Of a stretch of 64,000 nt of DNA, positions 43,134-53,535 are shown piece by piece. How positions within the stretch are numbered: the first letter of the stretch is position 1; every line of letters starts with the position of its first letter. The position numbers and the translations under genes were made by a program. The DNA is from Rachicladosporium sp. CCFEE 5018. Its lineage: Eukaryota; Ascomycota; Dothideomycetes; Cladosporiales; Cladosporiaceae. A model generated the notes under the pieces. The model made no database searches and was not told the DNA's origin. It saw only the letters and a list, made by a program, of their open reading frames with translations. Where the stretch lies: the NCBI GenBank assembly GCA_002077045.2, contig KZ111148.1:1126220-1190219 (forward strand), read 5' to 3'.

Positions 43134-43934
43134 TCATGGACCTACCCCAGACTGCTTGGTCAACGCAAGCCGCTTGCTGAACGGACTCAGGCTACGTGGG
43201 CGGACATCACCACTGAGTTGCACTGCCAAGTGCCGTGTATCGTCGTCACGATCTCGCACAGGTGCAAGGGGCTTTCGATCGGCTCGATAGGGACTCCGAG
43301 TCCTTGACCTCGAAGAATTCCGTCTGCGTCGCCGTGGGGGACTGCGGCTTCGATGCTCCAGACTTGTCGACCGTCGGCGCGCATGGCGACGACCGTCGCG
43401 ACCCTTGACATCCCTTCCGTTTTGCCTGTTGGGTGATCGATTTGGTCGCGCTGTGCTGTCCTGGTCTGACCGTCCTACTGGTGGAGGACTGCAAGTCCGT
43501 GATCGATTAGTTGATATGGTAGACACTGAGTCCGAGTCCGAGCTAATGGGTGAACTCGAACGAGAATCATCTCGTTGTCCCTCTGTAGGCTTATTCGCTT
43601 TCAAGATCTCGGCAACGCTAAGCCTAGACACAACAAGTTAGTATGCAGCGTTAAAGTGCGACATAGGCGACTGACTTCGTTGTCAGATCCTTCGGTGCAT
43701 CATTCGTCAATTTAGGCGCAAGCTTAGGGTTCAGTAACTGTTGTGTTCGAGAAGGCCGGGCTGCATATGGTCGGTCTTGCTGAGAAGCTGTGCATTCGTA
43801 ACTATAGTGACCTGTATTCATCAGTACACCGACTCGGAGGGCATGAGAGTCTTGCACGTACCTCGCTTGAGACATTTCTGGCACACCGTAGTGGACGTCG
43901 CCTTTGATGGCCCGCCTGCTCGATAACGATTCAT
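43134..43934 (-). CDS. Zinc-knuckle (CCHC), RS-rich protein
   Basis: Exons 43934-43862, 43811-43676 and 43623-43134 give 232 residues. The first intron sits inside the zinc knuckle; splicing gives CQKCLKRGHYSYEC, a perfect CX2CX4HX4C. Then RPSRTQQLLNPKL and a long Ser/Arg-rich tail (RSRSPPRRRRR). The organisation matches the ZCCHC10-like fungal zinc-knuckle family; the RS tail suggests nuclear RNA metabolism, an inference. Neither of the first two exons would be found by ORF length alone. All knuckle ligands present. Confidence 0.88.
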
Positions 43935-44475
43935 GTTGCCTATCCTCGTTGTTGAGTGACTGGCAGAGCTACTCGCATCAGAAAACTCTCCCGAACGTTC
44001 CCTATGCGATGCCCGAGGCTAAGTAACGGGGTCAGATAGTGAATGCTGGTAAAGATGCGAAGATATTGTGTTCGATGTGGATGCCTCAGACATCATTGGT
44101 GCCGCGCAGTGCAGGAACGAAGCTTGGCGTGCGGCCCCTTCCGCACGTTCTTGCGCTAATTGCGCAAACGATCAATCCTTCTTTGACCACAAGCCTCACT
44201 TGCATACATTTGCAACCTGAAGTGACTGTCAGCAACATTGCAACACTTCTCGTTGCGCCATTCACAGGCGCTACGTATCTCCTGACCTGACTTGATACCT
44301 CGACCCTCGACACACCGCTCCCTCGCATCCTCACCATCGACAAACCCCCCTCATGTGCACTTTCCGCCATGAGCGGCCCTCTGGCAGTGGTGTTGACGAA
44401 TTTCCTTGAGCCGCCGGTTTCCTGAGTCTCCTTTCCATCTCGACATTCACCTTCTTTCATACCGTCACGGTCGGG
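43935..44475. promoter_or_regulatory. Divergent region before the R3H-SUZ gene
   Basis: Between the zinc-knuckle gene start (minus) and the beginning of the duplicated R3H gene 5' end. Likely promoter and 5' UTR for both; no frame with a domain. Confidence 0.5.
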
Positions 44476-44848
44476 TTCCACCATCAGACCTGAACTCAGG
44501 AAACCGCGGCTCTCACCGCACCGGATTGCTTCGATCCCGCACAGCGCACACAATCAAATATCATGGCTTCACCGCAAGCTATGAGCGCGAAACCGGAGAA
44601 GCTTTCTTTCGCAGCAGTACGTGCCCTTCCGCTTCCATGTGTTTGTCCTCAAGCCCATTTGCTGATCATTCCACAGATTGCAGCTGCAGGCATCAAGCCA
44701 CCCAAGGCACCTTCACCCGCCACAACACAGCCGAATGGCTCTCATCCGATTGCGCAGAAGGCGCCCGTGTCTGACAGCACGATGCCCGTGATCGCCTCCA
44801 GTGTACCGAGTGGACACCTGAGCATCTCCAAGCCGAAGCGCCTCGTGC
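44476..44848 (+). repeat. First copy of 373-bp assembly-duplicated segment
   Basis: Identical, as far as I compared by eye, to 44949-45321 (offset 473). It contains the 5' leader, start codon, first exon and first intron of the R3H-SUZ gene and ends at the second N gap. Read as overlapping contig ends that were not merged. Confidence 0.95.
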
Positions 44849-44948
44849 NNNNNNNNNNNNNNNNNNNNNNNNNNNNNNNNNNNNNNNNNNNNNNNNNNNN
44901 NNNNNNNNNNNNNNNNNNNNNNNNNNNNNNNNNNNNNNNNNNNNNNNN
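44849..44948. other. Assembly gap of exactly 100 N
   Basis: A second 100-N placeholder. Because both flanks carry the same 373 bp, the true gap size is probably negative: the contigs overlap. Confidence 0.98.
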
Positions 44949-45321
44949 TTCCACCATCAGACCTGAACTCAGGAAACCGCGGCTCTCACCGCACCGGATT
45001 GCTTCGATCCCGCACAGCGCACACAATCAAATATCATGGCTTCACCGCAAGCTATGAGCGCGAAACCGGAGAAGCTTTCTTTCGCAGCAGTACGTGCCCT
45101 TCCGCTTCCATGTGTTTGTCCTCAAGCCCATTTGCTGATCATTCCACAGATTGCAGCTGCAGGCATCAAGCCACCCAAGGCACCTTCACCCGCCACAACA
45201 CAGCCGAATGGCTCTCATCCGATTGCGCAGAAGGCGCCCGTGTCTGACAGCACGATGCCCGTGATCGCCTCCAGTGTACCGAGTGGACACCTGAGCATCT
45301 CCAAGCCGAAGCGCCTCGTGC
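44949..45321 (+). repeat. Second copy of the 373-bp segment
   Basis: Starts at the first base after the gap and continues without a break into the complete R3H-SUZ gene, so this copy is the functional one in this assembly. Confidence 0.95.
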
Positions 45322-47741
45322 AGTTGAGTGGTCGCGTACTGCAAGAGCCGAAGACACCCGCTGATCCAACGCTCATCGCGAACAATGAGAGGGATGGAGC
45401 ACTCGAGTCGCCAGCACAGCCTCCGACGAAACAAGAGGTTCTGCTGGCGCCCGCTCACCAGGACACCAGTACTGCAGTGTCGTCTTCTGATGGCGATGGA
45501 AAGCCGCGAAGCAACGACGGCAAGAGTCAAGCGTCTGGGACCGCATTCACTCTCGATGAGAAAGATTCACTTCGACCTGATGACAGTGCGAGTGTGCAAG
45601 CTGCTCCAGAGGAAGACGATGTCTTTGGTGCTCCAGAAGCTGCGACGTCGGAGACGCGATCGACCGAGGACGCTGCTCGACCTTTCCGAGGGCAACTCAA
45701 GGAAATTGACGCCATGGAGCCCTCTCGCCGCGCGCTAAACGGATCCTTCAGCAATGCTGGACCGCGGATGCTGTATGTCCCGCCGACCGGACTTGGTGTA
45801 GGAGTGCTGCCCGACCGTGCTGGCATTGACGTGTTGGACAGCGCGGTCGCTGGTCCTGATTCAAAACTACTTGAAGCGCTCGAGAACCCACGAGACCGCA
45901 TATGGGTGCTCAAACTCGAGCAGGACATTATCGACTTCGTCAAGGACACAAAGGAATCTTCGCTTGCTTTGCCGCAATGCCACGCTTTTTACAGATTGTT
46001 GGCGCACAAGATCGCCGACTACTACTCACTTGGTCACGCCGTCGATGACACGAACAATGCTGTCCGCTTGTTTCGAACTCCGAACTGCCGTATCCCACCG
46101 CCTCTGACAGGCATCGTCACTCCTTCGACCGCGGCAAGTACTCCGCCACCAAATGGGCCGCAGATGAAGATCTTGCGCCGAGGAGATGGCAATCCAGCGA
46201 TAGCTAACGGCTCAAACATGACATCGTCTGCGAACTCCGAGTCTGGCGAGGACGACAGAAAGAAGGCTGTTAGTCGCGAAGAGCGCGAGAAGCGGTATGA
46301 AGCTGCGCGTCTGCGTATCATGGGATCTTCCAAGCCCGCCGAACCGTTGGACGCCAAAGACAACGGAGTTTCAAGGTCCAACTCGGCTGCTGGGAAGAGG
46401 AAGAAGAAGCCGCGCGATATGGACGATGACTTTCAGGCTCGGTCTGCGTACAGCTCCTTTTTCACACCGTCGAGTTCTGCAAACTCCTACCAACTAAACA
46501 CTGTTGCATATCCTACCGCGCCTGTCTCCACCGAAAATGTACAACAGATGCCTGCCTGGTACAACATGCAACAGGGCACTGTTCCCTACTCGGGATACAT
46601 CAATCCGTTGACGCAACAATGGTCTCCTGCAATCGGCCCTTCGGCTCAGGACGCACCACAGCAATGGAATGGTGCTACTATGCCTGGCTACGACGTCAGT
46701 AGTCACTTTGCTCAAGCAATGATGCTGCAACAGCAAAGTCAAGCTTGGCCAGCGAACGGCTATGCGCCGTCGAGTAGTCAGACTTATCAGCCAATGCCGT
46801 ATCAGATGTCGCCGAATTGGCAACAGCTACCTCAGACATCGCAGCCTCCGCAGTATCACACGCAGAGAATGTCTGGGAGCGCTGATCAGATCTCACCTAT
46901 GTACAGCAACAACGGGCATTCGCAGTGGCCTGACAGACCGCAGATACCCTCGCGAAAGTCATCGCAGCAGAGTGCGCAGTACATGAACCCATCTTCAACG
47001 CCTCCACAATCGCAAAAAGTCTCCTACGCTGAAGCTCAGGCTCAAGGATACGCATACGGACTGCTGCCAAGCGCTGCTCTGGGGCGACCACCTAATGCGC
47101 TCGAGCACCCACTGCCTGGCAGCTACAAGAACGCGCATTTCAACCCTCAAAGTCGCGCATTCGTACCTGGACAGGTTGGCAGTCCGGCTTCACGGTCGCT
47201 CACTCCGAGCAAGCCGTCATCGTCTGGTACTGACCATCGCAGTGGACACAACGTACCGCATCCATTGGATCGCCAAATGTCGAATACTTCGCATCACTCT
47301 AATGCTGCTTCGTCGTACCCCAACAGCCACACGATGTTACCAGCTCACCCATTGACACATCCCCTACCACAGCCTGTCTTCCCTCGACAACCATCACCGC
47401 ACATGTCTCTACCAGCTAAACCTTCGCCTAGCGCGCAGCCGACCTTCGGCGAGCAGTCACAGCCTAGCAGCGCCGAGGCTATGGCTACGGGACAAAGTAG
47501 TATCGCTAAGTGGGGTACCCCTGCTTCGCTGCCACCGAAGCCGCCGCCACCCGCTGAGCCATTTGATCTCGCTGGATTTGCGCAGGGACCGAGGATGGGA
47601 GGCGCATCGTACAGTGCCGCGGTACCAGCGCGTCAATACGGTAATGGAGTGCCTGGCTTTGGGTACATGCCGCCGATGCTTGGGCTTGGAAATGGGGTCG
47701 CAGTCAGCGGAGGCACGTCGCCCGGCGCGCGGCGGATGTAA
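45036..47741 (+). CDS. R3H and SUZ domain RNA-binding protein
   Basis: Exon 1 (45036-45089, MASPQAMSAKPEKLSFAA) and exon 2 (45150-47741) over a 60-nt intron give 881 residues. The R3H domain lies at about 266-335: RIWVLKLEQDIIDFVKDTKES, then YRLLAHKIADYYSLGH with the R-x3-H signature. The SUZ domain follows (about 356-415: MKILRRGDG, then REEREKRYEAARLRIMG). The C-terminal half is Gln/Pro/Ser-rich and disordered. R3H-SUZ proteins bind single-stranded nucleic acid or RNA; the specific targets are unknown here. A false second copy of the 5' end lies before the gap and should not be annotated as another gene. Confidence 0.92.
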   Translation: MASPQAMSAKPEKLSFAAVRALPLPCVCPQAHLLIIPQIAAAGIKPPKAPSPATTQPNGSHPIAQKAPVSDSTMPVIASSVPSGHLSISKPKRLVQLSGRVLQEPKTPADPTLIANNERDGALESPAQPPTKQEVLLAPAHQDTSTAVSSSDGDGKPRSNDGKSQASGTAFTLDEKDSLRPDDSASVQAAPEEDDVFGAPEAATSETRSTEDAARPFRGQLKEIDAMEPSRRALNGSFSNAGPRMLYVPPTGLGVGVLPDRAGIDVLDSAVAGPDSKLLEALENPRDRIWVLKLEQDIIDFVKDTKESSLALPQCHAFYRLLAHKIADYYSLGHAVDDTNNAVRLFRTPNCRIPPPLTGIVTPSTAASTPPPNGPQMKILRRGDGNPAIANGSNMTSSANSESGEDDRKKAVSREEREKRYEAARLRIMGSSKPAEPLDAKDNGVSRSNSAAGKRKKKPRDMDDDFQARSAYSSFFTPSSSANSYQLNTVAYPTAPVSTENVQQMPAWYNMQQGTVPYSGYINPLTQQWSPAIGPSAQDAPQQWNGATMPGYDVSSHFAQAMMLQQQSQAWPANGYAPSSSQTYQPMPYQMSPNWQQLPQTSQPPQYHTQRMSGSADQISPMYSNNGHSQWPDRPQIPSRKSSQQSAQYMNPSSTPPQSQKVSYAEAQAQGYAYGLLPSAALGRPPNALEHPLPGSYKNAHFNPQSRAFVPGQVGSPASRSLTPSKPSSSGTDHRSGHNVPHPLDRQMSNTSHHSNAASSYPNSHTMLPAHPLTHPLPQPVFPRQPSPHMSLPAKPSPSAQPTFGEQSQPSSAEAMATGQSSIAKWGTPASLPPKPPPPAEPFDLAGFAQGPRMGGASYSAAVPARQYGNGVPGFGYMPPMLGLGNGVAVSGGTSPGARRM

Positions 47742-48299
47742 GAAGGCTCTGCCAGGTGGATAAAGGGCCTGAGTTTCTGGGACACAGGCCGCGCAAGTAC
47801 GAAAACCAGGCTGCTCGTCTGAGTAGCATAGCTAGGTATCAAAGCAACAAAAGTCATAATTTCGTACCACTCCTTCCTTCAACATCACACTTGGGACGCA
47901 CACGATATGTGAACTCTCTTGTACCACTGGTTACGGTAGCGACAGATATGCTGATGTATTGGCTTAGCAAACCCACGCCGTTGATTTCGATATCCTCCTG
48001 ATGTCTGCTGCTTCCTGCCGGCCATACTATCTCGCACGGGACTCGATAGCTCCTGTGCCTAAGTGTACTACATGTTTGCAGTGTTGAAGACATGTGGCAG
48101 TGTGCTGGAGCAACGAAGCATTCACCGATGTCCTGCGCTGGCTCGGCAAACGATGGACAGTAGACAAAACAAGTTGCGTTTGGCAGCCGCCTTGTCCCAC
48201 CATACAACTACCTATCTCGAGGATCTCGAACGTTCTAGGTCTTCTAGACTACAGCCTGGACTACTCTGATACCTCATCATATCTCCCAATCACAACAAG
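47742..48299. other. Intergenic
   Basis: 3' flank of the R3H-SUZ gene and upstream of the astacin relic. No gene recognised. Confidence 0.5.
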
Positions 48300-48920
48300 A
48301 TGCTGTTCACTTACCTCCTCGGCTATATCGCCGTCTTCATCACGACTTCGACCGTCACATTGCGCCTCAATGCCTCCACTGTCTTCCAGCAGAAGTGGTT
48401 GAGCGTGTAAAACGACTTCTCGGACATCGGACCCTGGCCTATCCTTGGCGAAGACAACGACGGTGCGAACAACCAGCCTTTGACGTACTGCTTCAAGGAC
48501 CAGAAGACTATTGATCACCTTGGCGCTCTCGTGTTGTCCGCGATCGAGATGTGGAGTCCAGCGTTGGAGCACTCTTCGCTCAAGATTGTGACTGCTAATG
48601 GGTGTACTCCTGGGGAATGGCATTCATGTCTTTGTAGCAAGGTGCCAAAACCGGTTGATGCGCTTGTGATCAGCGAAATAGGGTCACTCCTGCTGGGAGA
48701 CGAGGCTAAGCAGGCTGACGAGTCCGGGAGCGATAGGGCAAGGGTAGCGCAGTTGTATCCGAAGGGGAGGAAGGATGGCGAAGATGCGATGAATTTGATG
48801 GAGTGGGCGCCGAAGAAGGACCCCAACGGCGGTGGCTTTGAGAAGAGCAACCCACAACTCCACAGAAGGTCCAATCGGGAGGCGAAGCGTCTGAGGCGTG
48901 CGTCGATTCTGCGGGGTTAG
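48300..48920 (+). pseudogene. Astacin-family (M12A) relic lacking the catalytic core
   Basis: Frame from ATG at 48300 with a signal-peptide-like start (MLFTYLLGYIAVFITTSTV). A TAA at 48408 could be spliced out by a 72-nt intron (gtgtaa to accag), leading to PLTYCFKDQKTIDH. The segment then matches the metalloprotease gene at 52-53 kb: TGCTP-like (NGCTPGEWHSCLCSKVPKP) and ALVIS. It jumps straight to RVAQLYPKGRKDGEDA, which in the other copy lies at the C-terminus. The whole region with the zinc-binding HExxHxxGxxHE and the Met-turn is missing while the frame is kept. It cannot be an active protease; either a pseudogene or a secreted remnant. Confidence 0.8.
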
Positions 48921-49648
48921 GCTCGATTCGGCTGCGACGTTGGAGATCGAGAGAAATCCAGGCACCATGGAGATGGTGATGGCTGCAGGGTTCTGTGTGT
49001 GCAGGATCAGGACCTGGACCTTGGCGATGTTTCTCGGGTTTGTGCCGGACTCGACTTCGAGCGATGGGCTGTGGAGGAGCTTCTATTGACTGACGATTAA
49101 GCTAAGTGACGACTGAGGGCGGTCTTGAAGGATCTGTATTTCTGATGTGATGAGACGAATGAGAGGTAAGATAGGAATGCGGACATGCGACGAGAAACTG
49201 CACTTACCTCTTCCGAAGTCCCAATTTCGTTGCCCATCAATTGATGAGACGCTGTAATCTACTGTTGAGTGAAGAATAGCACTGACAGGCGAGACGACTA
49301 GCTATTTCGTAAGCACGCAACCCTTTTGTCCTGTAGCAGAATTTCGAGATGAGTCAATATGTGAGATCACAAACTGCAATTGCATGTTGAGCAAGTCGAA
49401 GTGGAAAGCATCGATGGCCGTTTGTCTCGTCTGTCAAGTCGACACCGAGCGTGTAAGGGAGGGGCTCGTGACTTCTGGTGTCGAACAATGCTGGCACGCT
49501 GGAAACATCGGACTGTGCTCTCCTTGAGCCGGAGCTCGAGCCAGGCACACACCACGAAGCCGTCAACTGTTGTACAGTGTCCTCGCAGAACCTTCGCGAG
49601 AGTTGGGAATCGTATCATCCCTCCACGCATGTCATGTTCCCGGCCGGC
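48921..49648. other. Intergenic
   Basis: Between the astacin relic and the MIC12 stop. Small frames only, none with a motif. Confidence 0.5.
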
Positions 49649-50067
49649 TTAGGCATTCCCCGCCGCCCGATCCACAGCCTCGTGGCTCTTCACGAACGCC
49701 CGTCTCCACACCCTGCTAAGGCCATCCTCGGCCCACCTGCCCCAGTCCTCCCAATCGACATTCTGCACACTCCTCACATTCCGCTCCAGCTCGGCATTCC
49801 ATCGGTCCTTCGCGCTCTCTAACGCGCCCGCTCGCACTTCTCTGGGCAAAGGTGCGGGGGTTGGTGCGGGAGGGGCGACGATATTTCGAAGGAGTGTGGA
49901 TTGTTGGCGTAGGAGGGCGGATTGGTGGGAGCGGTTGTCTGTGTGGAGGCGGAGGGAGAGGTAGACGAGGGAGGTGGTTAGGGTTATGCCGCCGAGCTGG
50001 GCGCTGTTAGTGGTATGATAATCAGTGCAACAGAGGGGAGATGTACCAGGCCGGTAGTGAAGCCCAT
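49649..50067 (-). CDS. mic12: MICOS complex subunit MIC12
   Basis: Exon 1 (50067-50047) encodes only MGFTTGL; the 50-nt intron 50046-49997 joins it to LGGITLTTSLVYLSLRLH, giving 122 residues. One N-terminal membrane segment, then a LLRQQ-type helix and a C-terminal WNAELERNVRSVQ/DWEDWGRWAEDG region, as in the fungal MIC12 (Aim5) family. It belongs to the inner-membrane complex shaping cristae junctions. The 21-nt coding part of exon 1 is easily missed; without it the membrane segment has no start. Divergent, 194 bp, from the bL17m gene, also mitochondrial. Confidence 0.88.
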
Positions 50068-50261
50068 TGCTACTGCTATATGGCTATCCGCGTCTCCATA
50101 TATTGTTGCATGGGAGGAGTGCACAGAGCCCAATGGTGAACTCGTAGACGTGATGTCGGAACAGTCCCGCGTCAACTTTCCACCACCCCCGAGCATGTCA
50201 AGACCAGCATTGGAGCATCGACCATTGCACTTTCCGTACTCCACCAACACACTCACTCATC
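50068..50261. promoter_or_regulatory. Compact divergent promoter MIC12/bL17m
   Basis: Only 194 bp separate the two start codons, so the two mitochondrial-protein genes must share or overlap promoters. No defined factor site is claimed. Confidence 0.6.
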
Positions 50262-50913
50262 ATGGCCGGCGGACTAGTCAAATATCGCAAACTCGGCCGC
50301 ACCTCGTCTCACCGCAAAGCCCTCCTCCGCAACCTCGTCACCTCCCTCATCGAGCACGAGTCCATCCAGACGACATGGCACAAGGCGAAGGAAGCCCAGC
50401 GCATGGCCGAGAAAGTCATCACGCTCGGCAAGAAGAACACAGAGGCTAGCAAGCGCTCAGCCATGTCGAAGCTCTTCGTACGTGATGCCCTCTTCGTACT
50501 CATCGCGCTCTACTGATCTCAGGATACAGCGCCCCCACGACATCCTCCCTCGTCTCTTCGGCCCCCTCGCCGCCCGCTACGCTGATCGCCCCGGCGGCTA
50601 CACACGCGTCCTCCGCATCGAGCCCATCAAAGAAGACCAAGCACCTTCCGCCATACTGGAACTAGTCGACGGACCGAAGGATATGCGGTTCGCCATGACT
50701 GCACGAACGATCGCGAAGACGCGGACGAACGAGCAGGAGCTGAACGACATGACGAGGGCGAATATTGCTAAGGTCACGAGGTATAGGAAGGACGCGGATG
50801 GGGAGTTGGAGGAGATGGTGCAGCGGTTTGAGAGGCTTGAGGAGGAGGGCGATGAGGGTGTTGAGGAAGTGAAGAAGAAGAGAGTTTATCCGAAGTTGGA
50901 GAGGAGTCGTTGA
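50262..50913 (+). CDS. mrpl8: Mitochondrial large ribosomal subunit protein bL17m
   Basis: Exons 50262-50477 and 50530-50913 give 199 residues; the 52-nt intron joins MSKLF to RPHDILPRLF. The bL17 core is clear: KLGRTSSHRKALLRNLVTSL, then VITLGKK, FGPLAARYADRPGGYTR and RIEPIKEDQAPSAILELVDG. The C-terminal extension is Lys/Glu-rich and fungal-specific. It is a component of the mitoribosome large subunit (yeast Mrpl8). The N-terminus begins directly with the ribosomal domain, as is usual for this protein. Confidence 0.95.
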
Positions 50914-51881
50914 TCGGGGCTGGGAGATGATGGAAGTGATGCTTTCAAGATGGCAGTGTGGGCGGCGGCATAGACTTGCCGTTACATCAGCAAGGCAAGC
51001 TGAATCTGTGGCTTCCATCGCCTTGCTTTCGTGCATTGGAGGATTTGGCATTCGACGAGCGCTGTGATTCAGCACGGGAGATGACTGCAGGGAAATGCAA
51101 GCATAACTACGTCTGCTGTAGGATCTTCTGCAAGGCGTAGATCACTGCCAGCAAAGGGGACGCCTTTAGAGATTGTAACGCAGATTCAGGCAGCGGCCAG
51201 GCTCGCCAGACTTGAACGGCAGGACTTGCTCGGCAGGACTTGCTATCAATCTGGCTCTACCCTGGACACGATGCGTAAGCTAGCACAACTTCTACCAGAC
51301 GACCGTCGACCACGCCTACACACGGGATTTCTGAACAGACCGCGTCTCCTAGTGTAAGCATTAGGGGGAGGCCCTTGGATGGTGCTCAGACTCGTCTAGC
51401 CAAGGCACGCCGTTTACCCCCGGTAGACACCAGGCACTCCAGCCCATCGGGGCCACAACGTCCAAGTCCCGGAACCAGACAAGTAGGCCTGATCATCCTC
51501 GAGGCGCTTGATCATTCGCGTCGCACTGGCCTGAAAAGCCAGGAGACCGAGCATGATGGATCACAGCATTTGTGACCACGAGCTCAGGCGTCGGTAACAG
51601 GCCATCTGGTTTGCAGGCATGGCGGTCTTGAGCACTAAGTGCTGTTCACCGACGGCGCAGCCAGAGCTTAATATTTCTCTGCTCGCGCAAGTCAGGGTGG
51701 ACATGGCCGCTGGATACAAAAGTAGAGACCAGTCCGACCTTGGTGCTGGAAGCAGAGATCTTATCGTAAAGCATTCGTGTCTCATATTCCATGCACATCC
51801 ACAGACAGGACTACGTGCTACGTCTATGCACCAGCAGCCTTCATGGGTACTTCATCTACCAAGTAGTCCTCACAGCCATAC
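50914..51881. other. Intergenic, about 1 kb
   Basis: Convergent 3' region between bL17m and the astacin-type gene. Several short frames without motif. No repeat recognised. Confidence 0.45.
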
Positions 51882-53133
51882 TCAATCCCAGAGGTGATGC
51901 CGTCGCTTCTCAGTCCTTCCTCCCACCCAGTACGGCAATCCCCTCTCAACAACCCCATCCTTGGTCAAATCCTTCGGTCCCCAATTCGCCAAGTCCTTCG
52001 CATCGTCTCCGTCCTTGGTGCCCTTAGGATACAACTGTGCGATCCTCGCAATATCGCCAGCAGACACTTTAGCATCTTTCGCGTCCCCAGCGCCACCTTG
52101 ATACAGCATGAAGCGATCACTTTTCTTCGTAGAGCCGTACGGGAACGCGACCATAAAGGGTTTGTCGCCGACGTCGTGGCGACCTGCATTCGGCGGGGGT
52201 GGTAGGGAGCGAGAACTGCACATCTGGAAGGAGGAGTATATCATGATGCTGTCGTAGTCGAATTTGGCGGACATGAAGAATTCGTGGGATGGGTCGACGA
52301 GCGAAGTGGCAGTGTAGGCTGCGGCGTGGTTGGGGAAGTACTTTCGGGCGAGGGCTTGGTTGTTGACGCTGTCAGGGGCATCAGTGTCCACTCAGAGGAA
52401 CAAGGTCAAGTATTTGGATTTTCGTGGCTTACACCAGACGCATGCGTTGCTCTTCGTTGCGGTTCGCGAACTCGGGTTGGTCCTTTGGGTCGACGGCTGC
52501 GACTCGGTCGCTGGCCTAGGGCCATTTATCAGCAGTCGTTGTGCGAGCAAAAGACCCGTGCATACTTCGAGATACCCTGACCGCTATCTAGGGTCGTACA
52601 TGATGTGCTTGGACCTGTCGGACCGCTGGTGTTCGTGCTCGAGACCCATGGCGTGTCCTGCATCGTCAGCTTGCCCACAAGTACATCACGTGTTTCCACT
52701 TACCCAGCTCGTGAGCCGCGGTACGAATCCATTTACACTGCTCCTTGGCATCATGAGCATCTTCTTCAACATACATGAACAGCTTCATCGTGTGGCGCTC
52801 GCTCTCCTGAGACCCATGATCGTGACCTACAGTCGTCCTGGTCATCTGTTGAAGCACACCGCCTTCGCTGTCAGTGCTATAGTCATCTTGATCGTCACCC
52901 TCACCCGGCGCGCTGTCCAACTCTGAGCCCGAGTCAACGTCTTCCGGAGGCTCGCCCTCATCGCTTATGACGAGCGCGTGGATCGGCTTCGGCAGGCGAC
53001 TACAGAGACAGCGGAAGTCGCCGGGGGTGCAGCCAGTTGCGGGTAAGATCTTGAGAGCGGAATATGCCATGGCAGGACCCCACATGAGTGTTGCGGCGGA
53101 GACGAGCGGACCAGTGTGGTCAATTGACTTCAT
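51882..53133 (-). CDS. Astacin-type (M12A) zinc metalloprotease, 5' end uncertain
   Basis: Exons 53133-52704, 52657-52600, 52510-52433 and 52368-51882 give 350 residues from MKSIDHTGP. Splicing joins TAAHELG to HAMGLEHEHQRSDR, making the full astacin zinc motif HELGHAMGLEHE, and a later exon supplies the Met-turn region FDYDSIMIYSS. A secreted protease would need a signal peptide, but the sequence upstream of 53133 lacks one, and the YCF found in the paralog at 48.4 kb is absent. So the 5' exon is missed, displaced or lost, and the gene may be decaying. Substrate unknown. The conserved tail IAQLYPKGTKDGDDA is shared with the paralog, in inverted orientation. Confidence 0.75.
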
Positions 53134-53535
53134 TGCTGCTGCTTTGCTAGTCCAGCGCACGACCGACAGCTAGCACTCGTGCAGCCGACTCGATGGCTCA
53201 TGGGAGCTGCAGTCCACGAGCCTGACATGTGCCGATGCTCCTCATGGTCGTACAGAACGAAGAGTACGACAGCGAATGAAGTCTCAACGCATCGCCGTGT
53301 CACAGATCCTTCCACGGTTGTCATGACTCGAACCTTTCCGCGCTTTAGAGATCGGCAGCTCCGCATATATCACGTGAACCAGAGTCTCGAAGTCGGACAA
53401 AAGTGGCTGGAGCAGCTGTTGCGGACGCTTCTTAGTCAAGAAGAGCGTAGTCTTGACCTCATTTTTGTAGCGAAGACGCAGCATGAGGAGCTGCCTCTCT
53501 GTGGCACCATGATCGACATCGAAGCCAATTCTTTC
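53134..53535. other. Upstream of the astacin-type gene
   Basis: Should hold the missing 5' exon or promoter. A minus-strand frame (53130-53366) has a weakly hydrophobic stretch (SFAVVLFVLYD) but is not a convincing signal peptide. Confidence 0.4.

Noticed and set aside
44563..45057. Separate small gene with the same start as the R3H-SUZ protein
   Set aside because: Duplicate of the gene 5' end before the gap; an assembly artefact.
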